Origin: Balaenoptera acutorostrata
Lineage: Eukaryota; Chordata; Mammalia; Artiodactyla; Balaenopteridae
Length of the DNA stretch: 64,000 nt
Direction of reading: 5' to 3'
NCBI RefSeq assembly: GCF_949987535.1
Contig: NC_080067.1
Coordinates: forward strand, 55,920,405 to 55,984,404
Numbering within the stretch: the first letter of the stretch is position 1; every line of letters begins with the position of its first letter. Positions 12,346 through 22,976 of the stretch are shown one piece after another. The notes under the pieces are model-generated. The model worked only from the letters and a program-made list of their open reading frames with translations. It did not search any database and was not told the origin of the DNA. Position numbers and translations under genes: made by a program.

Positions 12346-12670
12346 CACCAGCACTTACCTTGAACTAAAGCATACATAAAGTAACATAAAAGCCAATATA
12401 TTTCATAAAGTGTTGCAAACTTGAAAACATCATCAAATCGAACTACGTACTCTTGTGAAACAATTTCATGCTGGATTGCTTTGGTGACAAGTAAACAAAG
12501 GTAAAATCGCTCTCTAGATGTCGAAGTTAAGGAAGATATTCTCTTGATACTTCGCTCTATTGACTTAATTTCATTTCAATACTGTTAGCGATCCTTTCAT
12601 TGTCTTACAAGGCACACTCCGTTTCGACAGTCATATTTACTCCTAGAGGAATCACTTAAGAATAAAAACA

Positions 12671-12980
12671 GGGGGCTTCCCTGGTGGCGCAGTGGTTGAG
12701 AATCTGCCTGCTAATGCAAGGAACACGGGTTCAAGCCCTGGTCTGGGAAGATCCCACATGCCGCGGAGCGGCTGGGCCCGTGAGCCACAATTACTGAGCC
12801 TGCGCGTCTGGAGCCTGTGCTCCGCAACAAGAGAGGCCGCGATAGTGAGAGGCCCGCGCACCGCGATGAAGAGTGGCCCCCACTTGTCGCAACTAGAGAA
12901 AGCCCTCGCACAGAAACGAGACCCAACACAGCCATAAAATAAATAAATAAATAAAATTTAAGAAAAACAAAAACAAAAAA
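12671..12980 (+). mobile_element. CHR-type SINE, short subfamily
   Basis: It has the tRNA-like head with A and B boxes, the body with gagaggcccgcgcaccgcga, then a tail of AAAT repeats and A-rich sequence. A possible imperfect duplication is ttaagaataaaaaca on the left versus ttaagaaaaacaaaaac on the right. Confidence 0.93.
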
Positions 12981-12990
12981 AAACAGTGAT

Positions 12991-15726
12991 GACTAAGGAA
13001 GGGATTCAGTCCAGCTTGATCCACCTGTACACTCTGCCCACGTCAACTGTTATGCAGGTATTTTCTGAGGCATTCTAGGAAAATGTCAGACTTTTCAAAA
13101 AGAAAATTAAAATCATATTCCGGTTCCTTGTAACTATAAGCAGTAGGCCCCAGAGAAAACCATGCATCAGGCAAGCACGCACAGGGTGTGAAGGACGACA
13201 CCACTGGCTGGGGCACTACACACTACTGTCTCGTGTTCCATAAAGTAAAATCAACCATGTATAAAATCACAGTTATTCCTAGAAGATATAATGGGAAGAC
13301 ACAAAGAAAGGAATTCTGAAAAAGGAATTGAAAATGCATATGAACAGGTACAAATCTCTAGACTGCACATCCAACACATAAATGTCATTTCTTCTTGGCT
13401 TCCACCTGCATTTAATATTGACCAGCAATGCATACATTACAAGGAGAACCATAACCCCCAGACCTCCGTAGGATCGACGAACTCACATTATTTTCTAAAA
13501 GAACGCAGCAACAGCACAAATGCTATGCTGACTGTCATGTCATCGCCCGGTGAGGACAGAAAGAAAATCTGACACATGCAGCAGAAAGTTCAAAACCTTA
13601 TTTACTAACCTGGTGCCCCTGTGAAAGTAGTCGCTTCATATTGCTTTAAAGAAAGAATCCTTACTATGAAACTAATCTCCAAAGCAGCTGATAGCCGACA
13701 GGGGAAAAAAAAACTGACTACCCCGAGAGAATCCACAGACACGGGGAAAGCAGTCTGTTCCCAAGCCCCGTTTTTGGCCAACTCCCCAAAGGCCACTTAA
13801 GTCATAGCCAAGCCCACAAAGCACTTTAGCCTATAAGCTTTAGTAATGAACTTGAAACCACTCCCATATGTTAAACTGACACTGGGCTGCTGTGAGAAAT
13901 AAAACTCACATACAGAATGAGCTAAGGCTTCAGGCTTCATTTTTGTACTTGCTACCCAAGAAAACTGTAACACACCAGCTGAAACAAAGAGCGCTCTCAC
14001 TCCCTTCTTGCCCCTCAGATGCTGTATTAAAGTGACGCATTCATTTTAAACAAGAGGAATACAGTCTGCCCTCCACTAGCGCCATGAAATGAGTTTTATA
14101 TTGTTGCCCAAATTGGTGGTGGTGGTGATGGAACATATAGCACTATAATTTCACGTTGCCTAAGAGGGACCACATGAAGTTATTGCTTCTGAGAACCAAA
14201 GGCACATACTATCACTATTTCTAGATTTTTAAAATACATTAAATAAGCATAAAACCTCATTAATCACTAAAGTCTAAAAATTAAGTTCAAGAGGAAAACT
14301 TATGAAAGAATCTTCTAATTCTGATTCTGACTTAGTGTCTGTAACTGTGAAAATCACTCATAATTCAATTTCACCATCTACAGTTAGGTTATATTATAAA
14401 ATAAAAAAGTTTTTTGGTGGTTTTTTAGTTTTTTATAGTTTAAACTGGGACTTAATATGACTCACAATGGTTTCAAAGTAAGAAATTTATTTTTCATTCT
14501 AGAAAAATGTAATTGATAATTTAAGGCATTTATATCTTAAAAAAAATAATGTTCCAGTACATCGCTTAAGAATAAAAACCCATGCACTGCTTTTTAACAT
14601 GAAGTGTTCACAGTTATACACAATTTTCCCCTAATTTTCAATGTCAAGAGCAGTTTTAATTCTTGTTTCCATGATTTCTATCTTATTTAAATAAGACCTA
14701 TTTAACATAATGGTCAAGGTTACCAAATTTAATGTTTCTTCTGAGCCATAAAGATGGGACCAAATATTCCGAGGAAAACTTGATTCACTTGTTGCCAAGT
14801 AGATCTACATGTACTTCCGGTAAAATTCAAGTTACTCAAAACCTATGAAACAGAAGTCATTAGCATATTAGCTCAACAAGATCAGGAATGCAAAGCCCTG
14901 AAACTCCCTCAGATCTAACACTCACCCTGCTGGCCTCTTCTACCCACTCCCAGGGTCAGGGCTGAACAGTTTCTCCAGGGGTCGCTTCAGAATGACGGGG
15001 CAAGACAGACACCTCAGTGAGAAAACCAGCCTCAAGCCCCGGCCCATGCGTTATAAAGGAGCCAGTGCCCCACCTGGTGGCAAAACCTAGAAAAGGCTGA
15101 AACAGTTAAACCTCAGGGGAAATATTGCTTCAATGTTGAAAGAAAAAGGGAAGAAAAGGATCAGTTATAAGAACACATTAATGTCACAAACAATGTGCGG
15201 TAGGAATCATGAAAAGTTACTTCCCACAGAACACAATATTTATAGAGGATATGAAAACACTCATGCAAAAAAAAAGTAATTACATTCAAAACCATCTTTT
15301 TATGTGGACCATATGATGATATGCATTCCCAGAGAAATCCTCTGATAAATAATATTGGTCTCTCTTCTACCCAAAGGGCTGCAAGAAAAAATCCTGTGAG
15401 ATCAACATAATCTCTGAAATGGAAGAACCATGGATAAATCCCCAACTCAACTAGCTAACTGCTGGTGGGATGGCGTCTCCATCATTCTGTTAAGAGGTTG
15501 TATCCTCAGGAGTCTTCCTACCTTTCTTTCAAAAAGTATTTCCTTTTGTCTCACATAAATTATTTCTGCTAAAATCAACGTTCTGATATCAACCTCAATG
15601 GAGATGAAGAACAGTTAAATATTGGGTTTCGAATTACACAACAGTCTTTAATAAAACTCCAGCAAAAATAAAAGTATAGTAGCATGTGACTTTTAAACGA
15701 GCCCAAGCCACATTAATGAAACTAAA
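12991..15726. other. Unique DNA, no gene recognised
   Basis: The longest stretch without a recognised repeat in the left half of the window. Reading frames are short and show no known domain. A GC-richer island at about 14930-15090 contains the CTCF-like site listed separately. Confidence 0.45.
15070..15082. promoter_or_regulatory. Possible CTCF-like site
   Basis: CCACCTGGTGGCA resembles the CTCF core CCANNAGGTGGCA with one deviation. The surrounding 150 bp are GC-richer than their neighbours. A single motif match of this length can arise by chance. Confidence 0.2.
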
Positions 15727-15955
15727 ACTAATAATAATAGCTGATATTTAAGCTCTCAGTATAAGCTAGGCATGGTTCTAAAGGGCTTCAGGAGATTAAC
15801 TCATTTATATCACACAAATCCATTATTATGCCAGTTTCACAGATGAGAAAACTGAGGCATCTAAAGGGTAAGTATCTTGCCAAGATCAAACAGCTAGTGG
15901 CAGAGCTGGGATTAGAACCCAGGTCATTGGGCTCTGAAGTCAGCGCTGCTAACCA
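15727..15955 (-). mobile_element. MIR SINE, nearly complete
   Basis: The minus strand follows MIR through most of its length. The plus strand shows aataatagctgatatttaag, cacagatgagaaaactgagg, aacagctagtggcagagctg and ggattagaacccaggtcatt. The overlapping minus-strand frame at 15788-16186 is incidental. Confidence 0.85.
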
Positions 15956-16179
15956 CATACTTTGATGATGCTGTCCTCCCGAGTGCACACCACTGGTGAA
16001 ACCCTGCCAGACTCTGCTCAAATGCAAGGGAGCAGGAGTTGGCTGGACGAGAACTGCTCTATGGACAGTCCTCATGACGGCACAGGCTGGGAAAGGCTGC
16101 CAGCCAAGCAGCCGCAGAACTGAGACCTGGAGGCCATGAGGCAGGTAAGGGATCCCCAGGCAGAAGGCACTCACTCTGT

Positions 16180-16810
16180 CTGCCAAGGAAAAGGGGGAAG
16201 TGGGGAGTGGGCCACTGGAGGGACCATAGGGAGCTTGGTGAGGCTGGGGGACCGACAGAAGAAAACTTTGCCAGGGAGGCAGGAGTCCTCCGATGTCACA
16301 TCATGGAGGTAAAGAGACATCACGAAGACATTTTAAACCACAGTGTGTACATGTTGGAAAGAGAAGTAAGAAGGAACTAAGCCCTGTAGGGTAAGCAGAA
16401 ATTTAGAAGACGTTGCAGGTAAAGAAAAGGGCAGACCAGTGCTTTAAAATGTACAAGTCTACACTTCCATAAACGTTATCAAGGAGGCTAGGGTGGTAAT
16501 CCTGGCCACAGCAGCGCTCACTTACTTGCTCAAGCTAGGTTTGGGGCCTGAGCCGTGTGGAGGTTGTTAGTGCTACCAACAGAACAGGGAACACAGGAGG
16601 AAGGGCAGGCTGGCAGGAGGAGCAGGGGTGGGACGGACAAGCCGAGGAGTTGGCTTTTGGAGGCCAAGTGTGAGGTCCTGTGGGTCGTCCAGGGTGGATG
16701 TGCAGTGGGCTGCAGGACATAACAGGTCTGGTGCTCCTGTCCCCTGCATGGACGGGAGGTACACATCTAGGGTGACAGCAGCTGGAGGGCAGCAGCGGGG
16801 CACACAGCGT
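16180..16810 (-). mobile_element. Probable L2 LINE remnant, antisense
   Basis: The purine-rich plus strand, with phrases such as gtggatgtgcagtgggctgc and a ggtctggtgctcctg-like segment, resembles the complement of the L2 reverse-transcriptase region. It is too diverged for firm boundaries. Confidence 0.4.
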
Positions 16811-17236
16811 TAAGAGGAAAGGGTGAAGTTTTAAGGCAAGGGGTATCTGAGGATTTCAGAGAGGATTCAGGACATGGGTAGGGAAATTTTTTGTTTTAAT
16901 ATTTACTCACCTTTAACTGAAATTTAGCATTCCCTTCAATTACAAATGTAGGCAATAATTCACAGTAAAATTAGGCGTAACTGTGACTTGTCACAAGTAG
17001 AAATCAAAGATATCTTCATATCATAGTACAGTATTGCAAGTATCTCAAAGTATCATTTCCACTCATTACTACCCCAAAATTACAGTAGTTATTAAATCTG
17101 CCACTAGCTCTTGGTAGGTAGTGCATTAATAAAGTGTGGATATTATTATATTATTACTTTTTTGGTATACTGATAACTGTATATCAGTCTAATTGGTTTC
17201 CCTGGTAACCCTATGCATACTAATTTTCATGTCTGA
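16811..17236. other. Unique AT-rich DNA
   Basis: No feature recognised. An imperfect palindrome ggtttccctggtaacc (17195-17210) resembles an RFX X-box but has no supporting context. Confidence 0.4.
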
Positions 17237-17238
17237 TA

Positions 17239-17327
17239 TTTTCGCTGTAAGAATCTTTACTGCAAGCAGTTCTGCTGCACAGCTAATTGGCCATAAGACA
17301 ATTTTGCCGTAAAAGATGAAATAATGA
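17239..17327 (+). repeat. Left terminal inverted repeat of the MULE
   Basis: It begins TTTTCGCTGTAAGAATCTTT and includes caattttgccgtaaaagat, both closely matched by the complement of the right arm. It lies at the end beyond the truncated transposase. Confidence 0.85.
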
Positions 17328-17400
17328 AACTAAAATAACATAGGGACATTAAAAAGGACATAATGAAGCATGAAAAACTAATAACAAAAATTTTAAAATC

Positions 17401-18100
17401 TCTTCTTAGTGAAAGCAATGATACTTCCTTTCTCAAAGTCAGTCATTAAGGATTCAGGATCTCATGTTGGACATAAGTTCTTCACGGTATAAAAAAAAAA
17501 TCTGCTGTAAGGCTCTTCAGATTTCCCTGGAAGTAAACCGAACAGACAAGGGATGCTGCTATTTATCTATAGGTCACGTATATAAACGTATAGGTAAAGT
17601 AGTACATATCTGGACTACATTTATATGTTCCATGACAGTCCTTATATTTCACCAAATCATCTAAGCCAGTTTCTATGCCAAATATGAAAATTTTGTCTAC
17701 ATCATGTTCTCCACTATCAAATAGCAAAAAAATTTCACCATTTTCATAAAACTTATCAAGAATCATGTAACCATTTCCTTCTGGGAGATGAGAAGCTTGA
17801 TTCTTCCTTTGCCTCCAACTTCTAATACTGCATGATAAACTTGGTAAAGACGGCATTACAAAACAAGCTGTTGTATCTAAATGATCTAAAGAATTGATAA
17901 TGAATGCTTAGACTGTCATGTATTACTAGCTGCCTCTTTTATACTTGCCATAGTTCTGTAAACTTGCTTCTGACGGGATAGAGGGATGACTGTACTCACC
18001 GAAGGATTTGCAAACTGTTATGCTATTTTCTGGTATAGTATGCAGTCTGGCTTTACACTCTCTTATTTCACACTTCAGTAAGTTTTCTTTTCACCGTATT
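17401..18100 (-). pseudogene. MULE transposase remnant with FLYWCH finger
   Basis: On the minus strand, about 18090-17983 encodes a KKTY segment, then CEIRECKARLHT and GEYSHP. This is the cysteine pair and terminal His region of a FLYWCH zinc finger, with the usual Trp codon short of a base and the first His changed to Tyr. After a decayed linker, an open stretch at 17856-17563 reads FLLFDSGEHDVDKIFIFG and HGTYKCSPDMYYFTYT, matching the MULE block normally written DGTFK...P..FYQLYT, with the first catalytic Asp replaced by His. A shifted frame continues at 17554-17495 with IPCLFGLLPGKSEE. After an in-frame TGA it reaches PESLMTDFEKG (Asp codon at 17440-17438), the second catalytic Asp block. 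The region carrying the final acidic residue is missing. It cannot encode an active enzyme. Confidence 0.8.
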
Positions 18101-18143
18101 TTCTATCAAGTTGCTATAACGTAGTCGAAACCAACGTGTCGCC

Positions 18144-18233
18144 TAGTTATTTTATCTTTGACGGCAAAATTGCCTTACGGCCAGTTAGTTGTGCAATGAG
18201 ACTGCTCTACGGCAAAGATGTTTACGGCGAAAA
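18144..18233 (-). repeat. Right terminal inverted repeat of the MULE
   Basis: The complement begins TTTTCGCCGTAAACATCTTT. This arm holds four copies of a (T/G)ACGGC motif at about 18160, 18176, 18208 and 18223, possibly sites for the transposase. Degraded versions of the same motif occur in the left arm. Confidence 0.85.
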
Positions 18234-18427
18234 TACCTAGAACCTCTAATTTTATTCGTTTAAATTTATGCATTTAACTTAATGCATTAAACATTATTCT
18301 GAAAAGGGATTCATTAGCGTCACTAGGATGCCAAAGGGGGGTCCATGCACACACACAAAAAACCAAAGAACGTCTGATTTAAGGGGAGGGGGGAGAAAAA
18401 CACAGGAAGACACTTAAAGGAATACAG

Positions 18428-18710
18428 GGCTTCCCTGGTGGCACAGTGGTTGAGAATCTGCCTGCCAATGCAGGGGACACGGGTTCGAGTCCTGGTCTGG
18501 GAGGATCCCACATGCTGTGGAGCAACTAGGCCCGTGAGCCACAACTACTGAGCCTGCGCGTCTGGAGCCTGTGCTCCGCAACAAGAGAGGCTGCGACAGT
18601 GAGAGGCCCGCGCACCACGTTGAGGAAGGGCTTGCCGCGGCTGGAGGGGGCCCTCGCACAGAAACGGAGACCCAACACAGCCAAAAATAAAATAATTAAA
18701 AAAAAAAAAA
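18428..18710 (+). mobile_element. CHR-type SINE, short subfamily
   Basis: A perfect duplication aaaggaatacag (18416-18427 and 18711-18722) brackets it. The tRNA-like head is intact. The body has a small rearrangement in the segment normally reading caccgcgatgaagagtggcc. The tail is A-rich. Confidence 0.95.
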
Positions 18711-18869
18711 AAAGGAATACAGAAAAGGGGAGACCGAGTATGAGATGACCTGGATTCAAACCCAGGACTTCTGATTTGTGTTCTTTCCTCCACCAACCAT
18801 AGAACCCCTTCATTTGTGTCAACAAAGTGCTTTCACAGGTATCAGCTCACTATCTCATCACAAAGACCC

Positions 18870-19045
18870 AGGGTAGGAAAAGGCAGGCGACGCCAGCCTG
18901 CCTGAAACCTCAGAGAAGCCGCTGTCCAAGAAGACACCACTCCCCGGGCCAGTCCCAGGCGTGGAACCTGGCATCTGCCGCGCCCCCCTACGGCGCCGAG
19001 CCGTAGTCCTGAGCACAGAAGAGGCGACGACGAGCCGAGCCCTCA
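18870..19045. other. CpG-rich patch in AT-rich surroundings
   Basis: This stretch has many CpGs (for example gcgacgacgagccgagccct and tctgccgcgcccccctacgg). An open frame covers it on the minus strand, but the protein is low-complexity and unrecognised. It could be an old promoter fragment, a CpG-rich repeat or a retained regulatory element. Confidence 0.35.
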
Positions 19046-19830
19046 TATCACATTAGCTAGAACCTGATCAGGAGAGGACAGAAGAGTGAGTGCAGAGCCT
19101 GACGAGTAGATCCTGCTTCTCTTCAGGCTTCCGTTTGCAGGGAGGACTAACAATTTATTTGGATGTTTTGCTCAAAATTCTTTTATTTAGTTCTGATTCT
19201 TGAACGGGGTGAATTACAGGACTTACAGTACTTCAACTGTTTGATTTTCCTTTGGCTATAATCAGAACACAAGCCTATACTTAAGCAATTAGTTTGAAAT
19301 TAGATAAACAGGCTGAAACAATGCGCTCTCTGTTCTCTCCGGGCTGTGCCCACCGACGGGCGTTCATTATTTAATCTGTGTCAGAGCCGTGTTGCCAGGG
19401 CTCTGTTAACGACAACGTGGCTTATTGTCTTCACATCCATTCCCTGTTCTGCCACATCTGTCATGGCTCATATCTATATTTTATCTTTTTTGTTTTATTT
19501 TGATTCTCTTACAGGGTCATTTTCTTAACTACTACAAATTGCTCTGACATCTATTCTAACGCAGCAAAAGGTAACATTTATTTTTTAACTTCTTGATAAC
19601 AAAAAACTTAAGGGACACAAGGACACTCTTAGATTGCTGCAAATTTACACAAAATTATATCATTAAGGCAAGTTTTATCTCGTGGTTGGCTAGATAACCT
19701 ATCTTTTTTTTTTCAAAAATCTGATCTGTTCACAGGTTACTCTGGCCTCTTCTCATATAATGTGTGTTTCCTTTTACATGATAATGAGAATGTGGCTATA
19801 CATGACTCACCTAATATCCTTGTGGGGGAG
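19046..19830. other. Unique DNA, no feature seen
   Basis: No repeat or exon recognised. Confidence 0.4.
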
Positions 19831-20365
19831 GAAAACTTTTCCCTTCTTCCCTTTAGGTTCTTTGGCTGGTCTAATAATTAAATTGACATAGACAGATTAA
19901 CAGGAGAAATATAAATTTAATTTTGTACATACGAGAGCCAGTGAAAATATGAGATTCAAAGAAGTGACCGAAGCAGGCAGCTTTTATACCAGTAAAAATA
20001 TGAGATTCAAAGAGCTGACCAAAGCAGGCAGCTTTTATACCTTTTAGACAAAAGAAACAATAAATTTGTGAAAAAACATACGGGTTTGGGCTTGGGGTAG
20101 CAAATTAATGAAGAAGTAACAAGATTTGTTTATATAGCCTTCTTGGCCCTGAATTCCCTGTCTCTGGCAATAAGGATGCCTTCTACCCTCCTGGTACAGG
20201 GAGGATCCCTTTCACATGGGAGATTTATTTCCTGCTCTCAAGGAGACAAAGGAGATTAGAGTATCCTTCTTGCACTGGCTGTTTCTTCAGTAACTTTAAT
20301 TCAGAATAATCAATATGCCAAAGTAGCATATTTTAGGGTGACATATTCTGCTTTCTTTCATGTTC
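19831..20365 (+). mobile_element. LTR-like old repeat, family not identified
   Basis: It starts tgtgggggaggaaaactttt and runs through ctggtctaataattaaattg, features I associate with a dispersed mammalian LTR-like repeat. It carries a 51-bp tandem duplication. I see no coding region and no clear target duplication, so the class is uncertain. Confidence 0.35.
19938..20040 (+). repeat. 51-bp tandem duplication
   Basis: Two adjacent units, 19938-19988 and 19989-20039, both contain aaaatatgagattcaaaga and aagcaggcagcttttatacc. They differ at only a few positions, so the duplication is younger than the repeat around it. Confidence 0.85.
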
Positions 20366-20739
20366 TTCTGAAAAAAAGTTGAGTATTTCTTAATATGCAT
20401 ATTAAAATGTAAATTATTATGTTTATTGGTTGGCCTTTAATTTCGAAGTTTCTCTATCCTCTTCCTTCTTTTTTTTAAAATAAGAAGCCATAGTGAAAAT
20501 TGTCCCTTGCCTTCTAGTCACAGCCACCTAGAGTGAGAATTCCTGTGGATAAAAAGAGTTCAAAATTGGCTTCCAGGCCCTGGGAACAGAAGAGCAGTGC
20601 CCTCCTGTGTCTGCTTCTCCTTGGACACATGGACACATGGACTCAGCATGCCTGTCCACTATCTGTGCATCAGAGAGTAATGCCCTGAGCCACCTGCACT
20701 GTGCGGGAGAAGGGAGTGAACCTGGCAGCAGGAAGCCTG

Positions 20740-21280
20740 TGAGGTGTTACCTTCTTTCCTAATTACCCATAAGCACTTCCTTCTTGCTTGCCCATTCCTA
20801 GTAAGGAAGGGCTTCCTGTCACCTAAAGCCACTTGCTTTTGTTCTTACCTTGTTTTCTTTGTGTTGCTCTCAAACTTCCTCACAAGACCTCTCCCTCCAG
20901 CCAAACGGATTCATTCCATTTTTCAACTCCCCTAGTTCTTCCCCCACTTTGGCTTTATGCCACTGTCCCACCTTTGATGCCCTTCCACCTCATGGCCAAT
21001 AAAGGATTAAAATCGTCCCCAGTGTTTCAAGGGGCGACCCAAATCCATGCGCTCCACAAGGCCTTCTCATACTACCCTGGTTTAAAAAAAAAAAAAAGCT
21101 TTTATTTCTCATACCTAGAACACTCATCATCAGCAAATGCATTAGGCAACTAGTTAAGCCTGATAACATTTCTACTGTTGTCTCGATTGGTTATTTAAAT
21201 AGTCTATGGCATTTAACTTTTCATATACTTATATCTGTTTCCTCCAACTAAGTTACTAATAACTGGATCACAAGTTATAC
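20740..21280 (+). mobile_element. Probable L2 LINE fragment
   Basis: The pyrimidine-rich sequence includes ctccacaaggccttctcata and later tcatacctagaacactcatc, resembling the L2 3' region in sense orientation. An A-run at 21084-21097 interrupts it. Confidence 0.45.
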
Positions 21281-21387
21281 CTCTGAAATCAACCACTGTA
21301 AAAAGCATATAACAGGCAAATCCCACCTTAATTAGCTATTTGTTGATTGATTATAAGAGGTTTAAATCATTTGTATTATTGAACAGT

Positions 21388-21538
21388 AATTACAATAACA
21401 GCCAACACTATTGCCACAAATGTCTTATTATACCCAGTATCTTATTTGACATTCACATCTGCCCTACGAGGTAGATACCATGATTTCTCCCACTTCTCAG
21501 ATGAAGAAAATGAAGCCTGCAAGGTTCACTTGCCCACA
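21388..21538 (-). mobile_element. MIR SINE fragment
   Basis: The plus strand reads catctgccctacgaggtaga, cttctcagatgaagaaaatg and ggttcacttgcccacagtca, the complement of the MIR core and 3' half. Confidence 0.7.
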
Positions 21539-21539
21539 G

Positions 21540-22976
21540 TCATTCATTCAACATATATTTTTCGAGCACCTACTATGTGACAAGCATTGTTAACAGCATT
21601 AATGATTCAAAGCAGAAAGTCCCTGTCCTCAGGGAGCTTGTACGTATTCTACTAGGGGAAATAGACTATCAACAAATAAATATCAAACCAAATAATGCTA
21701 AAGGGTAAGAAGAAAACCAAAGCAGAGTAAGGGAATGGAGAGTAATGGGGTGGGGGGGCACCCTCCTTACATAGGGTGGTCAGAAAAGGCCTCTCTGAGG
21801 AGACGACACTTAAGTAGAGACCTGAATGAAGTAAGGTAACAAGCCATGTAACTATCTGGGGAAAAGGTTCCAGGCAGAAGAAACAGAAATTGCAAAGGCC
21901 CTGAGGCCAAAAGAATCTGGGAATGTGCAAGAACAACAAAAAGGCCAATGTAGTCAGAGTATTGTGAAAGAAGGAGAAATAGAAGGGGATGAGGTCAGAG
22001 AGTGAACAGGGAAGTCTGATCATGTGAGGCTTTGTAAACCATTGCACAGGTTTTCTTCCCCCTAAATATAATGGAAAGGCCCTAGAAGGTTTTAATCAGG
22101 GAAGTGAAATGCTGTAACATTTTAAAAGGCGACTCAAGTTGTATAAAGAATAGACTGAGAGAAAGCAGATTACTTAGAAGAATATTGCAGTAAACCAGGT
22201 GGAGATGATGGTGTCTTGGAATAGAGTGATGGCTAAGAAGTAGATAGATCTAAGACAGAGCCAAGAGGGTTTTCTGATGTAGGGAGATGCAGAGTGTAAA
22301 AGAAAGAAAGGTGCCAGGGAAGACTCTAAAACTGATATATAAGCAACAAGGAAAAAAGTCCAATTACTGAGCTGGGGAACATGGTGGGTGGTGGGGAGTG
22401 AGAAGGTGCAAAACATTTCAGAGGCAAATCAAGAGTTCCATTCTGGAAGGGTTAAGTTTGAGATACGTTTTAGATATCCAAATGAAGATTGGTAAGAAGT
22501 TGAATATATAAGTCTGGAGTTTGGATATATAAGTCCGGGATTCAGGACTGAGATATAAAATTGGGAGTCTGATGGCTTTAGACATTGTGGTTGGCTTTAA
22601 GTAACATAGTCACACCATGAGACTGACTGAGAATGGATAAAGGACAGAAGTCTGAGGACTGAGGGTCGGGGTCCTCTAACATCTAAACGTTAGGAAGAGA
22701 AGGATCCAGCAAAGGAGGCCAAAAAAAGAGCTGCCAGTGAGATGGGAGGAAAAGCAGGAGAGCACAGTGAGACAGAGCCAGGTGAACAAAATGCTTCAAG
22801 GATACAGTGATCAATTATGTCAAGGCAGTTGAAAGATGAAGATAGAGGAAGACTGAACTGACCATTGGATACAGCAGCATGGAGGTCACTGGTGACCTAG
22901 ACAAGAGTGGTTTCAGGGGAATTTGGGCACAAGACCTAAATGCAATGGGTTCAAATGAGACTGTGACTACAAGACA
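21540..22976 (-). mobile_element. L2 LINE, antisense (3' part)
   Basis: The plus strand is the complement of L2: agcacctactatgtgacaag and ctcagggagcttgtacgtat, then tgcaaaggccctgaggccaa, aggctttgtaaaccattgca and atggaggtcactggtgacct. At about 22800-22850 the minus strand corresponds to the conserved reverse-transcriptase block that reads D-L-S-x-A-F-D-T in intact L2. L2 is a CR1-clade LINE silent in placental mammals. The copy is split from its continuation by the L1 at 22977. Confidence 0.75.

Larger units (their letters stand above)
17237..18235 (-). mobile_element. Internally deleted MULE DNA transposon
   Basis: A 1-kb element bounded by long inverted repeats. The left arm (about 17239-17327) and the right arm (about 18144-18233) align as reverse complements at roughly 80% identity by eye, both starting TTTTCGC(C/T)GTAA. 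Between them the minus strand carries a FLYWCH-type finger followed by the first half of a Mutator-like transposase, both broken. TA flanks both ends; no 8-11 bp duplication typical of MULEs is evident, so the ends may be eroded. A complete MULE would be several kilobases, so the 3' half of the gene has been lost by internal deletion. The family assignment rests on protein motifs read from the sequence; transfer or age cannot be judged from one copy. Confidence 0.8.

Noticed and set aside
17195..17210. RFX X-box-like palindrome ggtttccctggtaacc
   Set aside because: A short imperfect motif with no promoter or conserved context near it.
17228..18244. A 9-bp target duplication around the MULE
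   Set aside because: The flanking 9-mers catgtctga and cctagaacc do not match. Only TA is shared, so I do not claim a MULE-type duplication.
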